Positions 8,035 to 17,574 of a stretch of 64,000 bases of DNA are shown in pieces. Numbering within the stretch: position 1 is the stretch's first letter; every line of letters starts with the position of its first letter. A program made the position numbers and the translations under genes. Source of the stretch: Rhodomicrobium vannielii ATCC 17100 (lineage in GTDB: Bacteria > Pseudomonadota > Alphaproteobacteria > Rhizobiales > Rhodomicrobiaceae). The notes below the pieces were generated by a model. The model made no database searches. It was not told the origin of the DNA and worked only from the letters and a program-made list of their open reading frames with translations. Location: NCBI RefSeq assembly GCF_000166055.1, contig NC_014664.1, positions 2,176,001 to 2,240,000 of the forward strand, in the 5' to 3' direction.

Positions 8035-9285
8035 ATGACCAAGAACGGGCAGGCACACGAATTGAATGGGGCGGGTTACCGAAAGCGCGTAAGCGTGCTG
8101 GGTGCGACCGGCACCATCGGCGACAGCACCTGCGATCTCCTCGCACAAAACCCCGACCGGTTCGAGGTCGTGGCGCTGTCGGCGAACCGCAACGCGAAAA
8201 AGCTCGCGAGCCTTGCCGTGCAGTTCAAGGCGAAATTCGCGGCAGTCGCCGACGAAAGCGCGGGCGCTGAACTGCGCGACCTGCTCGCCGGGACGGGGAT
8301 CGAATGCGGCGCGGGCAAGTCGGCGGTGGTCGATGCCGGTGCTCGCGATGCCGATGTCGTGATGGCGTCCATCGTCGGCTATGCGGGCCTGGCGCCCACG
8401 CTGGCGGCTCTGAAGCAGGGCCGGACGGTGGCGCTCGCCAATAAGGAATGTCTCGTCTGCGCCGGCGCTTATTTCATGAACGAGCGCGAGCGCTACGGCA
8501 CGACGCTGCTGCCGGTCGATTCGGAACATTCGGCCGTGTTTCAGTCGCTTGAGCAGGAAGGGCGCTACGTCGAGAAGATCGTGCTCACCGCTTCGGGTGG
8601 TCCGTTCCGCACATGGACGAAGGAGCAGATCGCGGCGGCGCGCGTCGAGGATGCGTTGAAGCATCCGAATTGGACGATGGGGCAGAAAATTACCATCGAC
8701 AGCGCCACGCTCATGAACAAGGGCCTCGAAATCATCGAGGCGTTCCACCTCTTCAAGGTGCGCGCCGACCAACTCGATGCCGTGGTGCATCCGCAGTCGA
8801 TCATCCACGCGCTCGTCTATTACACCGACGGCTCGGTGATCGCGCAGGCGAGCGTGCCCGATATGCGCACGCCCATCGCGCTGAGCCTTGCCTGGCCGGA
8901 GCGGCTCAAGGCGGAAACCATCAAGCGGCTCGACCTTGCCGAGGCTGCCACGCTCACCTTCGAGAAGCCCGACGAGACGCGCTTCCCCGCGCTCCGCCTC
9001 GCAAAGGAAGTGCTGAAGTCCGGAGGCAACACGCCGACCGTGCTCAACGCGGCGAACGAGGTGGCGGTGGAAGCCTTCCTGAATCGCCAGATTTCCTTCC
9101 CCGGCATCGCCGAGGCAGTCGAACGCACGCTCGACATGGCGACGTCCGCGCTCGCCGGCGTGCTGCCGGATAGTCTCGACGCCGTCACCCATATCGACGA
9201 GCGCGCCCGTGATATCGCCAAATCGGCGCTCAGCTCCGCTCGTCCCGCCGTCACGATCGCGGAAGCGGCGGCTCCGCGTATTTAA
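8035..9285 (+). CDS. dxr: 1-deoxy-D-xylulose 5-phosphate reductoisomerase
   Basis: The second enzyme of the non-mevalonate isoprenoid pathway: it converts DXP to MEP with NADPH. The NADPH site is VLGATGTIGDSTCDLL near residue 20, a variant of the common GSTGSIG. VALANKECLVCAG, LLPVDSEHSAVFQ with the metal-binding acid residues, and LTASGGPFR with the phosphate-binding serine follow. NKECLV has Cys where most enzymes have Ser. The length of 416 residues is about 15 above E. coli because of an N-terminal extension. It feeds uppS two genes upstream with precursors. Confidence 0.95.
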   Translation: MTKNGQAHELNGAGYRKRVSVLGATGTIGDSTCDLLAQNPDRFEVVALSANRNAKKLASLAVQFKAKFAAVADESAGAELRDLLAGTGIECGAGKSAVVDAGARDADVVMASIVGYAGLAPTLAALKQGRTVALANKECLVCAGAYFMNERERYGTTLLPVDSEHSAVFQSLEQEGRYVEKIVLTASGGPFRTWTKEQIAAARVEDALKHPNWTMGQKITIDSATLMNKGLEIIEAFHLFKVRADQLDAVVHPQSIIHALVYYTDGSVIAQASVPDMRTPIALSLAWPERLKAETIKRLDLAEAATLTFEKPDETRFPALRLAKEVLKSGGNTPTVLNAANEVAVEAFLNRQISFPGIAEAVERTLDMATSALAGVLPDSLDAVTHIDERARDIAKSALSSARPAVTIAEAAAPRI

Positions 9286-9399
9286 GCACCCCGTCGAACG
9301 CCTTATATTGCTTCTGTTCAAGCCGCAGGTTGCGGCAAGCTTCAGAAGCGATAAGGCATCCCTCGCGTCGCTTTTCGCCTCCTCGCTGTAAGGTTCCCA

Positions 9400-10560
9400 A
9401 TGATTCTCTCGGATTTATCCTCGGCGTTCGGGCAGTTCTTCCTCTGGACGGTGCCGTTCCTCCTTGTGCTCGGCGTTGTGGTCATCATCCACGAGCTGGG
9501 CCATTTCCTCGCGGCGCGCGCGCTCGGCGTGAAGGTGGAAACCTTTTCGGTCGGCTTCGGCCCTGAAATCGCGGGCTTCGTGGACCGAAGCGGCATTCGC
9601 TGGCGGCTCGCCTGGGTTCCGCTCGGCGGCTACGTGAAGTTCAAGGGCGATGAAAACGCGTCTAGCGTCGCCTCCGCCGAGGAGATCGCGAAGCTGACGC
9701 CAGAAGAGCGCAAGGGCAATTTCCACACAGCCGACCTCTGGCGCCGCACGCTGATCGTGCTCGCCGGACCGTTCGCGAACTTCGCGCTCGGCATCGCGAT
9801 CTTCGCCGGTCTCGCGCTGGCGAACGGCATCAGTTATCAGGAAGCGCGAATCGTTTGCGTCGAGCCGAACACGCCTGCCGCGAAAGCGGGCCTCGAAGCG
9901 GGGGACAAGATCCTGTCCATCGGCGGACGGCCGGTCAAAAGTTTCGAGGATTTCAGCTATTATGTGAAGCTGAACGCGCGCTCCACGCTTGATATCGAGG
10001 TCGATCGCGGTGGCCGTGTCATGGCCCTCACCGCAGTGCCGGAACTTACCGAAAACGAATGTATCGGGCGACTTGGCGTGATGGGCGGATCGAGGCGGGA
10101 GAACGCCCGAATCGAAAGCGTCGGCCTTTCGCAGTCCGTCGGGATCGGCGTGGAACGCACCTGGCGCATCATCGAAGGGCCGTTCCAGTTTTTTGGACAA
10201 CTTTTCAAGGGTAACGCCTGCGCGAGCACGCTCGGCGGTCCGGTGAAGATCGCGGAGGTCGCGAAGACCTTCGCTTCCGACGGATTCGTCAACCTTATCC
10301 CGTTGATTGCGTTCATTTCCATCAGCGTGGGGCTCTTCAACTTGTTCCCGATCCCGGTTTTGGACGGGGGCCACCTTTTGTTCTATGGCGCGGAAGCCAT
10401 ACTCGGCCGCCCATTAAGCCAGCGGGCGCAGGAAATCGGTTTTCAGTTTGGATTCACTTTGCTTATCATGTTAATGATTTTCGTGACGTGGAATAACATA
10501 GCCGACATCACACGCGGCCCAACGCCTGCACCGCAGGTGGAAAGCGTGTGCCGTCGTTAG
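9400..10560 (+). CDS. rseP: Site-2 intramembrane metalloprotease RseP
   Basis: A 386-residue inner-membrane protease of the S2P (M50) family that cuts anti-sigma factors and signal-peptide remnants within the membrane. The zinc site is VVIIHELGHFLAAR (HExxH) in the first membrane helix; a PDZ domain follows (GLEAGDKILSIGGRPV); the third zinc ligand is in PIPVLDGGHLLF (LDG) near residue 325. It has one PDZ domain where E. coli RseP has two, as often in alphaproteobacteria. A 114-base gap separates it from dxr; bamA is 170 bases downstream. Confidence 0.93.
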   Translation: MILSDLSSAFGQFFLWTVPFLLVLGVVVIIHELGHFLAARALGVKVETFSVGFGPEIAGFVDRSGIRWRLAWVPLGGYVKFKGDENASSVASAEEIAKLTPEERKGNFHTADLWRRTLIVLAGPFANFALGIAIFAGLALANGISYQEARIVCVEPNTPAAKAGLEAGDKILSIGGRPVKSFEDFSYYVKLNARSTLDIEVDRGGRVMALTAVPELTENECIGRLGVMGGSRRENARIESVGLSQSVGIGVERTWRIIEGPFQFFGQLFKGNACASTLGGPVKIAEVAKTFASDGFVNLIPLIAFISISVGLFNLFPIPVLDGGHLLFYGAEAILGRPLSQRAQEIGFQFGFTLLIMLMIFVTWNNIADITRGPTPAPQVESVCRR

Positions 10561-10661
10561 CGTCTCTGAGGGGAAGTGAGTGGTCTGCCGTTTTGGTGCC
10601 GGGGGGCAACAGACGGTTCGTAAACAGACTGATTGGTGGGGGACAAGCCACCGTGGCGTCA

Positions 10662-10686
10662 CAAATTGCTAGTCTCTAGCAAATTG
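10662..10686 (+). promoter_or_regulatory. Inverted repeat upstream of bamA
   Basis: CAAATTGCTAG-TCT-CTAGCAAATTG is a 25-base inverted repeat with 11-base arms and one mismatch. It lies 44 bases before the bamA start and is AT-richer than its surroundings. It could be an operator or RNA hairpin controlling bamA. No T run follows it. Confidence 0.4.
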
Positions 10687-10730
10687 AACTGCTGTGGTGG
10701 GGATCCGGCGTAATAGGGGCAACAAAACAG

Positions 10731-13118
10731 ATGCTTCGCTCGAGCATAATCCGTGGGGTCTGCATGACCCTCGTACTACTCGCGGCCGCGATGACGGTGA
10801 CCGTCACGGCCGGCGCGATCTATTCAACGGAAGTGTTCGCCCAGGGAGGTGGCGTCGTTCGCGACATAAAAGTCGTGGGCAACCGCCGCATCGAGCCGGA
10901 AACCGTCAAATCCTACCTGACCTTCACGGCAGGGCAGCGCTATGACGCTTACAAGGCCGACGAGAGCCTGCGCGCGCTTTTCGCTACTGGTCTTTTCCAG
11001 GATGTCCGTATCACCCCTCAGGGGGGCTCGGTTGTTATCGCGGTTGTTGAAAACCCGCTGATCAACCGCGTCGCCTTCGAGGGAAACACCGAGGTCAAGA
11101 GCGATACGCTCTCCGCGGAAGTGCAGCTCAAGGCTCGCACAATGTACACGCGGGCCAAGGTTCAGGCGGATGTTCAGCGCGTGCTCGACGTCTATCGTCG
11201 CCAAGGCTACTACGCCACCCAAGTTGACGCGCAGATCATCGAACTCGACAACAACCGTATCGACCTCGTTTTCGAAATCCGCGAAGGGCCGGAAACGAAG
11301 GTTGTCGGCATCAACTTCATCGGCAATCAGTCGTTCTCGGACACGGAGCTGCGTGGCGTCATCACAACCACCGAATCGAGCTTCCTCGACTTCCTGAAGC
11401 CGACCTCCGTTTACGACCCGGACCGTTTCAACCTCGATCGCGAACTTCTCCGCCGCTACTACCTCAAGAACGGCTATGCAGATATGCGCGTGATGTCGGC
11501 GGTTGCGGATGTTGATCAGGAGGGCAAAGGCTTCTTCCTGACCTTCACCATCGACGAGGGGCCGCAATATTTCTTCGGCGGTGTGGACGTCGAGTCGACG
11601 CTTCCGGCATTCGCTGCAGAAACAGTTCGCGGCAATCTTCTGACAAAGCCGGGCGACGTTTACAACGCCGAGCTGGTTGATCGTACCGCAGAGCGTTTGA
11701 CGGTGTCGGTTGCCGAGCAGGGCTTCGCCTTCGGGCAGGTTCGTCCGCGCATCGACCGCGATCCGGTGAACCGCACAATCTCCGTGACCTATGTCGTGGA
11801 ACAGGGTCCGCGCCTATACATCGAGCGCATCAACGTCGTCGGCAACTATCGCACCGAGGATTACGTCATCCGGCGTGAGTTCCGCGTGGCGGAAGGCGAC
11901 GCTTACAACAAGATCATGGTCGATCAGGCTCGTCTGCGCCTTCTCGCTCTTGGGTTCTTCAAGGACGTAAAGGTCAACAGAGAGCCGGGTTCCGCCCCCG
12001 ATCGTGTCGTGCTGTCGGTCGTGGTGGAAGAGCAGTCCACCGGCGAGCTTTCCTTCGCCGCGGGTTACTCCTCGGCCGAAGGTCTCCTTGGCGAAGTGTC
12101 CTATACCGAGCGTAATCTCCTCGGCACCGGTCAATATCTCCAGGTCAAGGTTACGGGCAGCCAGGTCAGCGGCGGCGCTGAAGTGAGCTGGACAGAGCCT
12201 CGCTTCCTCGACCGCAACCTCTCGTTCGGCCTCGACGCCTTCGCTCGCAACTCCGATTACACCTCGTCGTCCTACACCGACGCGGGTTATGCCGACCTCA
12301 AGATTGGTGGCAGCGTGCGGTTTGGCTTCGCGCTCATCGACAGCCTCTGGCTCAACACGAACTACACGCTCATGTCGGATGAAGTTTACGATGTGGCTGA
12401 AGGTTCGTCGCTCGCCGTGAAGCAGATCGAGGGCACGTCCGTTATTTCGTCGGTCGGCTACTCGCTGATCTACGATACCCGCAACAACCGCAAGAATCCG
12501 TCGCGAGGCTTCTACTTCTCCTTCGCGCAGGATGTGGCCGGTGTCGGCGGCGACGTGAACTACATCCGCTCCATCGCAGAAGGTCGTGGCTATTATCCGA
12601 TCACGAAGCAGATCACCTTCGTCGGTCGCGCCATCGGCGGCAACATCAGCGGCTGGGACGATCAGAACGTCCGTATCGTCGACAGCTTCTTCAAGGGTGG
12701 CGAGACGGTCCGCGGCTTCGCGACGGCTGGCTTGGGACCGCGCGACAAGTATACCGACGACCCGGTCGGCGGTAAGAACTTCTGGGCAGCCACGGCTGAA
12801 GTCCGCTTCCCGCTGCCCTTCATTCCGGACGATCTCGGCTTCGGCGGTGCTGTGTTCGCGGATGTGGGCTCTGTCTGGGGGTCGGATGCTTCAAAGTACG
12901 CTCATCAGTACTGCACGAATGCAGGCAGCAGCACCGGACAATGCGCTCCGGGCAATATAGGAACGTTCGACTCCAACGACATCCGGGCATCGGTCGGCGC
13001 CTCGATCCTTTGGAACTCGCCGGTCGGTCCGCTCCGCGCAGACTTTGCCTACGCCTTGGCCAAAGCAAGCTACGACGAAACGCAGGTCTTCCGTTTCGGT
13101 GCGGCAACCAAGTTCTGA
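10731..13118 (+). CDS. bamA: Outer-membrane protein assembly factor BamA
   Basis: A 795-residue Omp85-family protein. A signal peptide (hydrophobic core VLLAAAMTVTVTAGAIY, likely cut after VFA near residue 36) leads into five POTRA domains, each with the pattern of VVGNRRIEP or NFIGNQSFSD, up to about residue 430. The C-terminal beta barrel has the conserved VRGF motif (ETVRGFATAGLGPRD) and ends with the aromatic signature FRFGAATKF. It folds and inserts beta-barrel proteins such as LptD. It lies between rseP and lpxD, the usual order in proteobacteria, and is followed by a strong terminator. Confidence 0.96.
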   Translation: MLRSSIIRGVCMTLVLLAAAMTVTVTAGAIYSTEVFAQGGGVVRDIKVVGNRRIEPETVKSYLTFTAGQRYDAYKADESLRALFATGLFQDVRITPQGGSVVIAVVENPLINRVAFEGNTEVKSDTLSAEVQLKARTMYTRAKVQADVQRVLDVYRRQGYYATQVDAQIIELDNNRIDLVFEIREGPETKVVGINFIGNQSFSDTELRGVITTTESSFLDFLKPTSVYDPDRFNLDRELLRRYYLKNGYADMRVMSAVADVDQEGKGFFLTFTIDEGPQYFFGGVDVESTLPAFAAETVRGNLLTKPGDVYNAELVDRTAERLTVSVAEQGFAFGQVRPRIDRDPVNRTISVTYVVEQGPRLYIERINVVGNYRTEDYVIRREFRVAEGDAYNKIMVDQARLRLLALGFFKDVKVNREPGSAPDRVVLSVVVEEQSTGELSFAAGYSSAEGLLGEVSYTERNLLGTGQYLQVKVTGSQVSGGAEVSWTEPRFLDRNLSFGLDAFARNSDYTSSSYTDAGYADLKIGGSVRFGFALIDSLWLNTNYTLMSDEVYDVAEGSSLAVKQIEGTSVISSVGYSLIYDTRNNRKNPSRGFYFSFAQDVAGVGGDVNYIRSIAEGRGYYPITKQITFVGRAIGGNISGWDDQNVRIVDSFFKGGETVRGFATAGLGPRDKYTDDPVGGKNFWAATAEVRFPLPFIPDDLGFGGAVFADVGSVWGSDASKYAHQYCTNAGSSTGQCAPGNIGTFDSNDIRASVGASILWNSPVGPLRADFAYALAKASYDETQVFRFGAATKF

Positions 13119-13165
13119 TCGCGTCTTTCGGCCTCGCGCCTTGGAGTTTACGATCGCCTTCAACG

Positions 13166-13198
13166 ATGCTAAGCGGGCACATGCTCGCTTAGCATTTT
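13166..13198 (+). terminator. Intrinsic terminator after bamA
   Basis: ATGCTAAGCG and CGCTTAGCAT form a perfect 10-bp stem that continues inward through a G-U pair; a T run and more T-rich sequence (TTTTAATTTTT) follow. It ends only about 20 bases before the lpxD ATG, so the lpx genes would need readthrough or a promoter inside bamA. Confidence 0.8.
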
Positions 13199-13218
13199 AA
13201 TTTTTGGGCCAGCGTCAC

Positions 13219-14271
13219 ATGGATCATCCCGGCTTCTGGGCTCCCGCGGGGCCTCACACTCTCTTCGACCTCGTCGCTCATGCGGATGCGACGATTCCGG
13301 AAGCGTTCCTGTCTCTCGGCGGGCGTAAGATGGTGGCGATCAGAACGCTCGACGAAGCTGGCCCCGACGACGTTTCCTTCTTCGACAATCGCAAATATCT
13401 CGCGGCGCTCAAGGTCACCAGGGCAGGGGCGGTTTTCGTCTCCCAGGCATCGGCCACCCAACTGCCGGAGACATCAGTGCCGCTCGTCGCGCGCGATCCG
13501 TATCGCGCGTTCGCCCGCGCGCTGGAACTGTTCTTCCCCGATGCCGGCACCCCGAAAGTCGCTCCCGGCACTTCGCCTGTCGATGAAACCGCCCAAATCG
13601 AAGATGGCGTGATCATCGAGCCGGGCGCAGTGATCGGTGCGGGCGCATCCATCGGGCGGGGCACGCGCATCGCGGCCGGCGCGGTGATTGGTTACCGTGT
13701 CGCCATTGGCCGCGACGGCTTCATCGGTCCCGGTGCTTCAATCACGCACGCGCTCATCGGTAATCGCGTCATCATCCACGCGGGCGCTCGCGTCGGGCAG
13801 GACGGGTTCGGCTTTGCAATGGGCCCCGGCGGCCACTACAAGGTGCGGCAAGTTGGCCGCGTCATCATCCAGGACGATGTCGAGATTGGCGCGAATAGCA
13901 CCATCGACCGCGGCGCGCTGAAGGATACGATAATCGGCGAGGGGACGAAGATCGACAATCTCGTTCAGATCGCCCATAACGTCGTTATCGGAAGGCATTG
14001 CGTTATTGCAGCACTGACAGGTATCTCGGGCAGTACCGTCCTGGAAGATTACGTGGCGATGGGCGGCCAGTGCGGAACCGTCGGGCACATCAGAATCGGA
14101 GCCGGTGCTCAAATCGGCGCGCAGAGCGGCGTTTCGTCCAGTATACCTCGCGGCGAACGATGGGGAGGCACTCCGGCCAAGCCCATGGCGGCATGGGCGC
14201 GTGAAGTGGCGCTATTGAAGCGTCTCGCTAAGCGCAAAGCCGCAGACAATCCGGGCGACACCAACGATTAG
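13219..14271 (+). CDS. lpxD: UDP-3-O-acylglucosamine N-acyltransferase LpxD
   Basis: The third step of lipid A synthesis: it adds the second acyl chain from acyl-ACP to UDP-3-O-acylglucosamine. The N-terminal uridine-binding domain ([11 protein letters not shown]) is followed by a long left-handed beta helix of hexapeptide repeats ([19 protein letters not shown] and so on) and the catalytic His in [10 protein letters not shown] near residue 255. It has 350 residues from the ATG at 13219; a TTG at 13204 is possible but lacks support. No good ribosome binding site is visible. A terminator lies just upstream; fabZ follows after 5 bases. Confidence 0.94.
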   Translation: MDHPGFWAPAGPHTLFDLVAHADATIPEAFLSLGGRKMVAIRTLDEAGPDDVSFFDNRKYLAALKVTRAGAVFVSQASATQLPETSVPLVARDPYRAFARALELFFPDAGTPKVAPGTSPVDETAQIEDGVIIEPGAVIGAGASIGRGTRIAAGAVIGYRVAIGRDGFIGPGASITHALIGNRVIIHAGARVGQDGFGFAMGPGGHYKVRQVGRVIIQDDVEIGANSTIDRGALKDTIIGEGTKIDNLVQIAHNVVIGRHCVIAALTGISGSTVLEDYVAMGGQCGTVGHIRIGAGAQIGAQSGVSSSIPRGERWGGTPAKPMAAWAREVALLKRLAKRKAADNPGDTND

Positions 14272-14276
14272 AAGTC

Positions 14277-14795
14277 ATGAGCATGTCCAACACATCCGAG
14301 CCTCAACTGGAAAGCGAAACGCGGCAAGAGCGCAGGGAACTCGGCACGGCTGATATCACCCGCATTCTCAAGCTTTTGCCCCACCGCTACCCGTTCCTCC
14401 TTGTCGATCGGATTATCGAGATGGATGGCGACAGCTCCGCGATCGGCATCAAGAACGTGACGATCAACGAGCCGTTCTTTCAGGGGCACTTCCCGAATTT
14501 TCCGGTCATGCCGGGCGTCCTTCTCATTGAGGGCATGGCGCAAACGGCTGGCGCGCTTTGCATGGCGAGCCTTTCGAATTTCGAGCCTCAGCTCGTTTAC
14601 TTCATGTCGATCGACCGCGCCCGTTTCCGTCGGCCCGTGCTGCCGGGCGATCAGGTGCACTTCCATATGACCAAGAAGCGGAATCGCGGGCGCGTCTGGC
14701 GGTTCGACGGCAAAGCCAGGGTGAACGGTCAGCTTGTGGCGGAAGCAGAGATCAGCGCCATGATCGTCGATGCGAACGACAACAAGGGCGCTTAG
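14277..14795 (+). CDS. fabZ: 3-hydroxyacyl-ACP dehydratase FabZ
   Basis: A hotdog-fold enzyme of 172 residues that dehydrates 3-hydroxyacyl-ACP in fatty acid elongation. The catalytic His and Glu lie in [20 protein letters not shown]; the substrate region [13 protein letters not shown] and the later [18 protein letters not shown] are typical. It competes with LpxA for 3-hydroxyacyl-ACP, which explains its place between lpxD and lpxA. About 20 extra residues at the N terminus are hydrophilic. The start may be the ATG at 14277 or 14283. Confidence 0.95.
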   Translation: MSMSNTSEPQLESETRQERRELGTADITRILKLLPHRYPFLLVDRIIEMDGDSSAIGIKNVTINEPFFQGHFPNFPVMPGVLLIEGMAQTAGALCMASLSNFEPQLVYFMSIDRARFRRPVLPGDQVHFHMTKKRNRGRVWRFDGKARVNGQLVAEAEISAMIVDANDNKGA

Positions 14796-14811
14796 AGCGC
14801 GTAGGTCTGTC

Positions 14812-15612
14812 ATGACACAGATGCTGGTGCATTCTTCGGCGGCGATCGATCCGCGCGCAACGCTCGAAGAGGGCGTCGAAATCGGACCGTTCGCGGTAAT
14901 CGGGCCGAATGTCACGTTGCGCAAGAACGTCAAGGTCCATGCGCACGTCGTCATCACCGGCGCGACGGAAATCGGTGAAGGGTGCGAAATTCATCCCTTC
15001 GCGGTGCTTGGCGGTCCCCCGCAGGACGTGAAATACCAGGGCGAACGTAGCGAACTTTTCGTAGGCGCACACACGGTCGTTCGCGAGCATGTCACCATGA
15101 ACGGCGGCACGGCCGGCGGCGGGCATGTGACGCGCGTTGGAAGCCATTGCCTCTTTCTCACCGGTAGCCACGTTGCGCACGATTGCCAGATTGGCGATCA
15201 TGTCTTCCTCATCAACAACGCGACACTCGCTGGCCACGTCACGGTCGAAGACTACGCCATCCTCGGCGGGCTCTCGGCGGTTCACCAATGGGTTCGGGTC
15301 GGTGCCCACGGCTTTGTCGGCGGCATGTCGGGTGTGGAAGCGGACGTCATCCCGTTCGGCATAGTGCTAGGAAATCGCGCCGCACTAGCCGGGCTCAACA
15401 TTGTCGGCTTGAAACGGCACGGCTTCGAGCGCGATCAGATCCACTCGCTGCGCAAGGCGTATCGGCTGCTCTTTTCGGCGGAAGGCACGCTGTCCGAGCG
15501 CCTCGACGATGTCGAGAAAATGTTTGCGGACGATCCCGCTGTGCAGCGCATCGTCTCGTTCATGCGGGCCAAGACGGATCGCTCGTTCTGCGTGCCACGC
15601 GCTCAGGCATGA
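14812..15612 (+). CDS. lpxA: UDP-N-acetylglucosamine acyltransferase LpxA
   Basis: The first enzyme of lipid A synthesis; it transfers 3-hydroxyacyl from ACP to UDP-GlcNAc. It is a 266-residue left-handed beta helix with hexapeptide repeats (ALLEEGVEIGPFAVIGPNV type), the catalytic His in HVTMNGGTAGGGHV near residue 95-105 region, and the helical C-terminal part (GLKRHGFERDQIHSLRKAYR) of the family. The ATG at 14812 is the best start; an in-frame ATG at 14770 overlaps fabZ. Its stop TGA overlaps the start of lpxI (ATGA), so the two are translationally coupled. Confidence 0.95.
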   Translation: MTQMLVHSSAAIDPRATLEEGVEIGPFAVIGPNVTLRKNVKVHAHVVITGATEIGEGCEIHPFAVLGGPPQDVKYQGERSELFVGAHTVVREHVTMNGGTAGGGHVTRVGSHCLFLTGSHVAHDCQIGDHVFLINNATLAGHVTVEDYAILGGLSAVHQWVRVGAHGFVGGMSGVEADVIPFGIVLGNRAALAGLNIVGLKRHGFERDQIHSLRKAYRLLFSAEGTLSERLDDVEKMFADDPAVQRIVSFMRAKTDRSFCVPRAQA

Positions 15613-16508
15613 ACGTTCCTGCCGTGGCCGGGGAACCGGGAGCGAAGACCGGCGCGGCAGCAGGAGCTTCGCGCATCGGCATCGTCGCTGGAGGTGGCAC
15701 CCTGCCGCTCGCCGTTGCCGAAGCGGCGGCCGCGCGTGGCGAGCGCCCCTACATCGTCGGCCTTCAGGGCAACGCATCCTCCACCATCGAAAGCTTTCCG
15801 CATAGCTATGCCGGAATCGGCCAGATCGGTCGCATTCTCGGTGCGCTCCGCCGCGAGGGGTGCGAGCGCGTCGTCTTCGTCGGCAGTTTGCGTCGTCCCA
15901 ATCTCTTGCGCGTGAGGATCGACACCGGTTTCGTGCGTCATATGCCGGAGCTTCTGCGCATTCTTCGTGGCGGCGACGACTCCGTGTTGCGCGCGGTGGC
16001 GCGGTTTTTCGAGGCGCGCGGTTTCGAAGTTCTGGCGGCGCACGAGGTCGCGCCGCGCCTGCTTGCCCCCGCCGGTGTGTTCTCGGGAGCCGCGCCAGAC
16101 GCCGAAGCGCTTGCCGATATCCGGCTCGCCTTCAATGTTGCCCGTGCGCTAGGCGAGTACGATATCGGGCAGGGCGCGGTCGTCGCGCGGGGGTATGTGC
16201 TTGCGGTGGAGGCGGCGGAGGGGACGGACGCCATGCTCTCGCGATGCCGCGATCTCAACCGCTGGGGCTTCAAGAACCGGCAAGGCGTGCTGGTGAAGAT
16301 GCCCAAGCCAGGCCAGGATCTCCGCCTCGATATGCCTGCCATCGGGCCGCGCACGGTCGAACTTGCTGCCGAGGCCGGGCTCGCGGGGATCGCGGTCGCG
16401 GCCGGAGGCGTACTGCTGGCTGAGCAACAGGCCATCGTGGAAAAGGCCGATGCGCTCGGCCTGTTTCTTTATGGCGTCGATGGGGAAGAGTTGCGCGCGT
16501 GGCAGTAA
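15609..16508 (+). CDS. lpxI: UDP-2,3-diacylglucosamine pyrophosphatase LpxI
   Basis: A 299-residue cytosolic enzyme that hydrolyses UDP-2,3-diacylglucosamine to lipid X in alphaproteobacteria, where LpxH is absent. RIGIVAGGGTLPLAVAEAA at residues ~20-40, VVFVGSLRRPNL, and the C-terminal GRDL-like region (CRDLNRWGFKNRQGVLVKMPKPGQDLRLDMPAIGP, broken here by length) match the family; the last part of the domain carries the catalytic aspartate. The ATG overlaps the lpxA stop. lpxB, the usual next gene, is not found downstream in this window. Confidence 0.92.
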   Translation: MNVPAVAGEPGAKTGAAAGASRIGIVAGGGTLPLAVAEAAAARGERPYIVGLQGNASSTIESFPHSYAGIGQIGRILGALRREGCERVVFVGSLRRPNLLRVRIDTGFVRHMPELLRILRGGDDSVLRAVARFFEARGFEVLAAHEVAPRLLAPAGVFSGAAPDAEALADIRLAFNVARALGEYDIGQGAVVARGYVLAVEAAEGTDAMLSRCRDLNRWGFKNRQGVLVKMPKPGQDLRLDMPAIGPRTVELAAEAGLAGIAVAAGGVLLAEQQAIVEKADALGLFLYGVDGEELRAWQ

Positions 16509-16923
16509 AGCCCTGATGGGCGCCCATCAAACGAAATTCCCGATCGGTTGTTGACTCCGATCGGCCCCGCTCTAATCGGGATTTACGACAAACTCGCACT
16601 TGTATGGCTGCGCCTTCTGGATGCGATGTCGGTCGGCGGCGTTTGCGATTGTCGTTGAGCGCGCCCGCAAACGGCCAGCAGCCGAGCTTGCGGAGCATCC
16701 ATCCCGTTCCGCGTCTGTTAATCGCTTCCGTCGATTGACCGTGACGACAGCGGCGCGTTGGCGTAGGACGTGGCCGTATAAGGGCGCATCGGCACGCCTG
16801 ATGCCAGGGCCATCGGCTTTGCTCCGGTTCAATGCGCCCAGCGGCGGAATCCTGTCGCACAGGGCACGGCGATTTTGTTTCGGCCGGAGGTATGCACCCG
16901 CCGGCGGGTTTCGGGGGACAAAC
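16509..16923 (+). other. Intergenic region with a 16-bp palindrome
   Basis: These 415 bases hold no gene that I recognise. A perfect palindrome TGATGGGCGCCCATCA lies at 16514-16529, five bases after the lpxI stop. A TTGACT at about 16552 with TAATCG 16 bases later is a weak promoter candidate. The open frame that runs from 16600 into the DUF423 gene has no family similarity before 16924. Confidence 0.4.
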
Positions 16924-17310
16924 ATGGGACGTTTCTGGATATTCATTGCGGCAGTTCTCGGAGCACTTTCGGTCGCCGCCGGAGCCATCGGCGCGCATGA
17001 GGTGACGGCCGATGCGTCGCGTCAGCCGTTCGCCACGGCCTCGCTCTATCACACGATGCATTCGCTCGCGCTGCTCGGCGTCGGCGTCGTTCTATTCATC
17101 TCGCAAGGCTGGCGCACGCATGTCGGCACGATTTTCCTGAACCTGGCCGCGCTCCTGTTCGTCGCCGGTATCATCCTCTTCTCGGGCGGCATTTATGCGC
17201 GTCATGCGGAGATTTTCGCGACGCCGTTTGGCGTGGTTCCCGCTGGCGGCGTAGCGCTCATCGGCGGCTGGCTGGCTCTCGCTATCGGCGCTCTCGGCCT
17301 GCGCCGCTAA
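16924..17310 (+). CDS. DUF423 membrane protein
   Basis: A 128-residue inner-membrane protein with four hydrophobic helices (starting FWIFIAAVLGALSVAAGAIG, then ALLGVGVVLFI, NLAALLFVAGIILFSGG and VALIGGWLALAIGALG). The GAIGAH motif in helix 1 and LYHTMHSLAL are typical of the DUF423 (YgdD) family, whose function is unknown. The ATG at 16924 follows GGGGGACAA. It stands alone, with no clear operon partner. Confidence 0.85.
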   Translation: MGRFWIFIAAVLGALSVAAGAIGAHEVTADASRQPFATASLYHTMHSLALLGVGVVLFISQGWRTHVGTIFLNLAALLFVAGIILFSGGIYARHAEIFATPFGVVPAGGVALIGGWLALAIGALGLRR

Positions 17311-17574
17311 CATCGGCGGCACTGTCACGCGACACAAAGAAGCCGGTGCTCGGGCGACGACGAATCTCGTCGACGCCTGCTACCGGCTTGTTGCACGAAA
17401 CCTTCCGCCGTCCGTGGTGCGCGGGGGCGCGCTCCCCTGCTCCTCGGCGCCTGCGGAAAACACTGGACGCTGTGTCACGCGGTGTTCACTCCATTCCGTT
17501 ACGCAGCACTCGTTCTGAAATTGCGGCTCGACTGCGGCTGGAAGCGGCTGTCTGGAGCCTCTGATGACCCTGCC

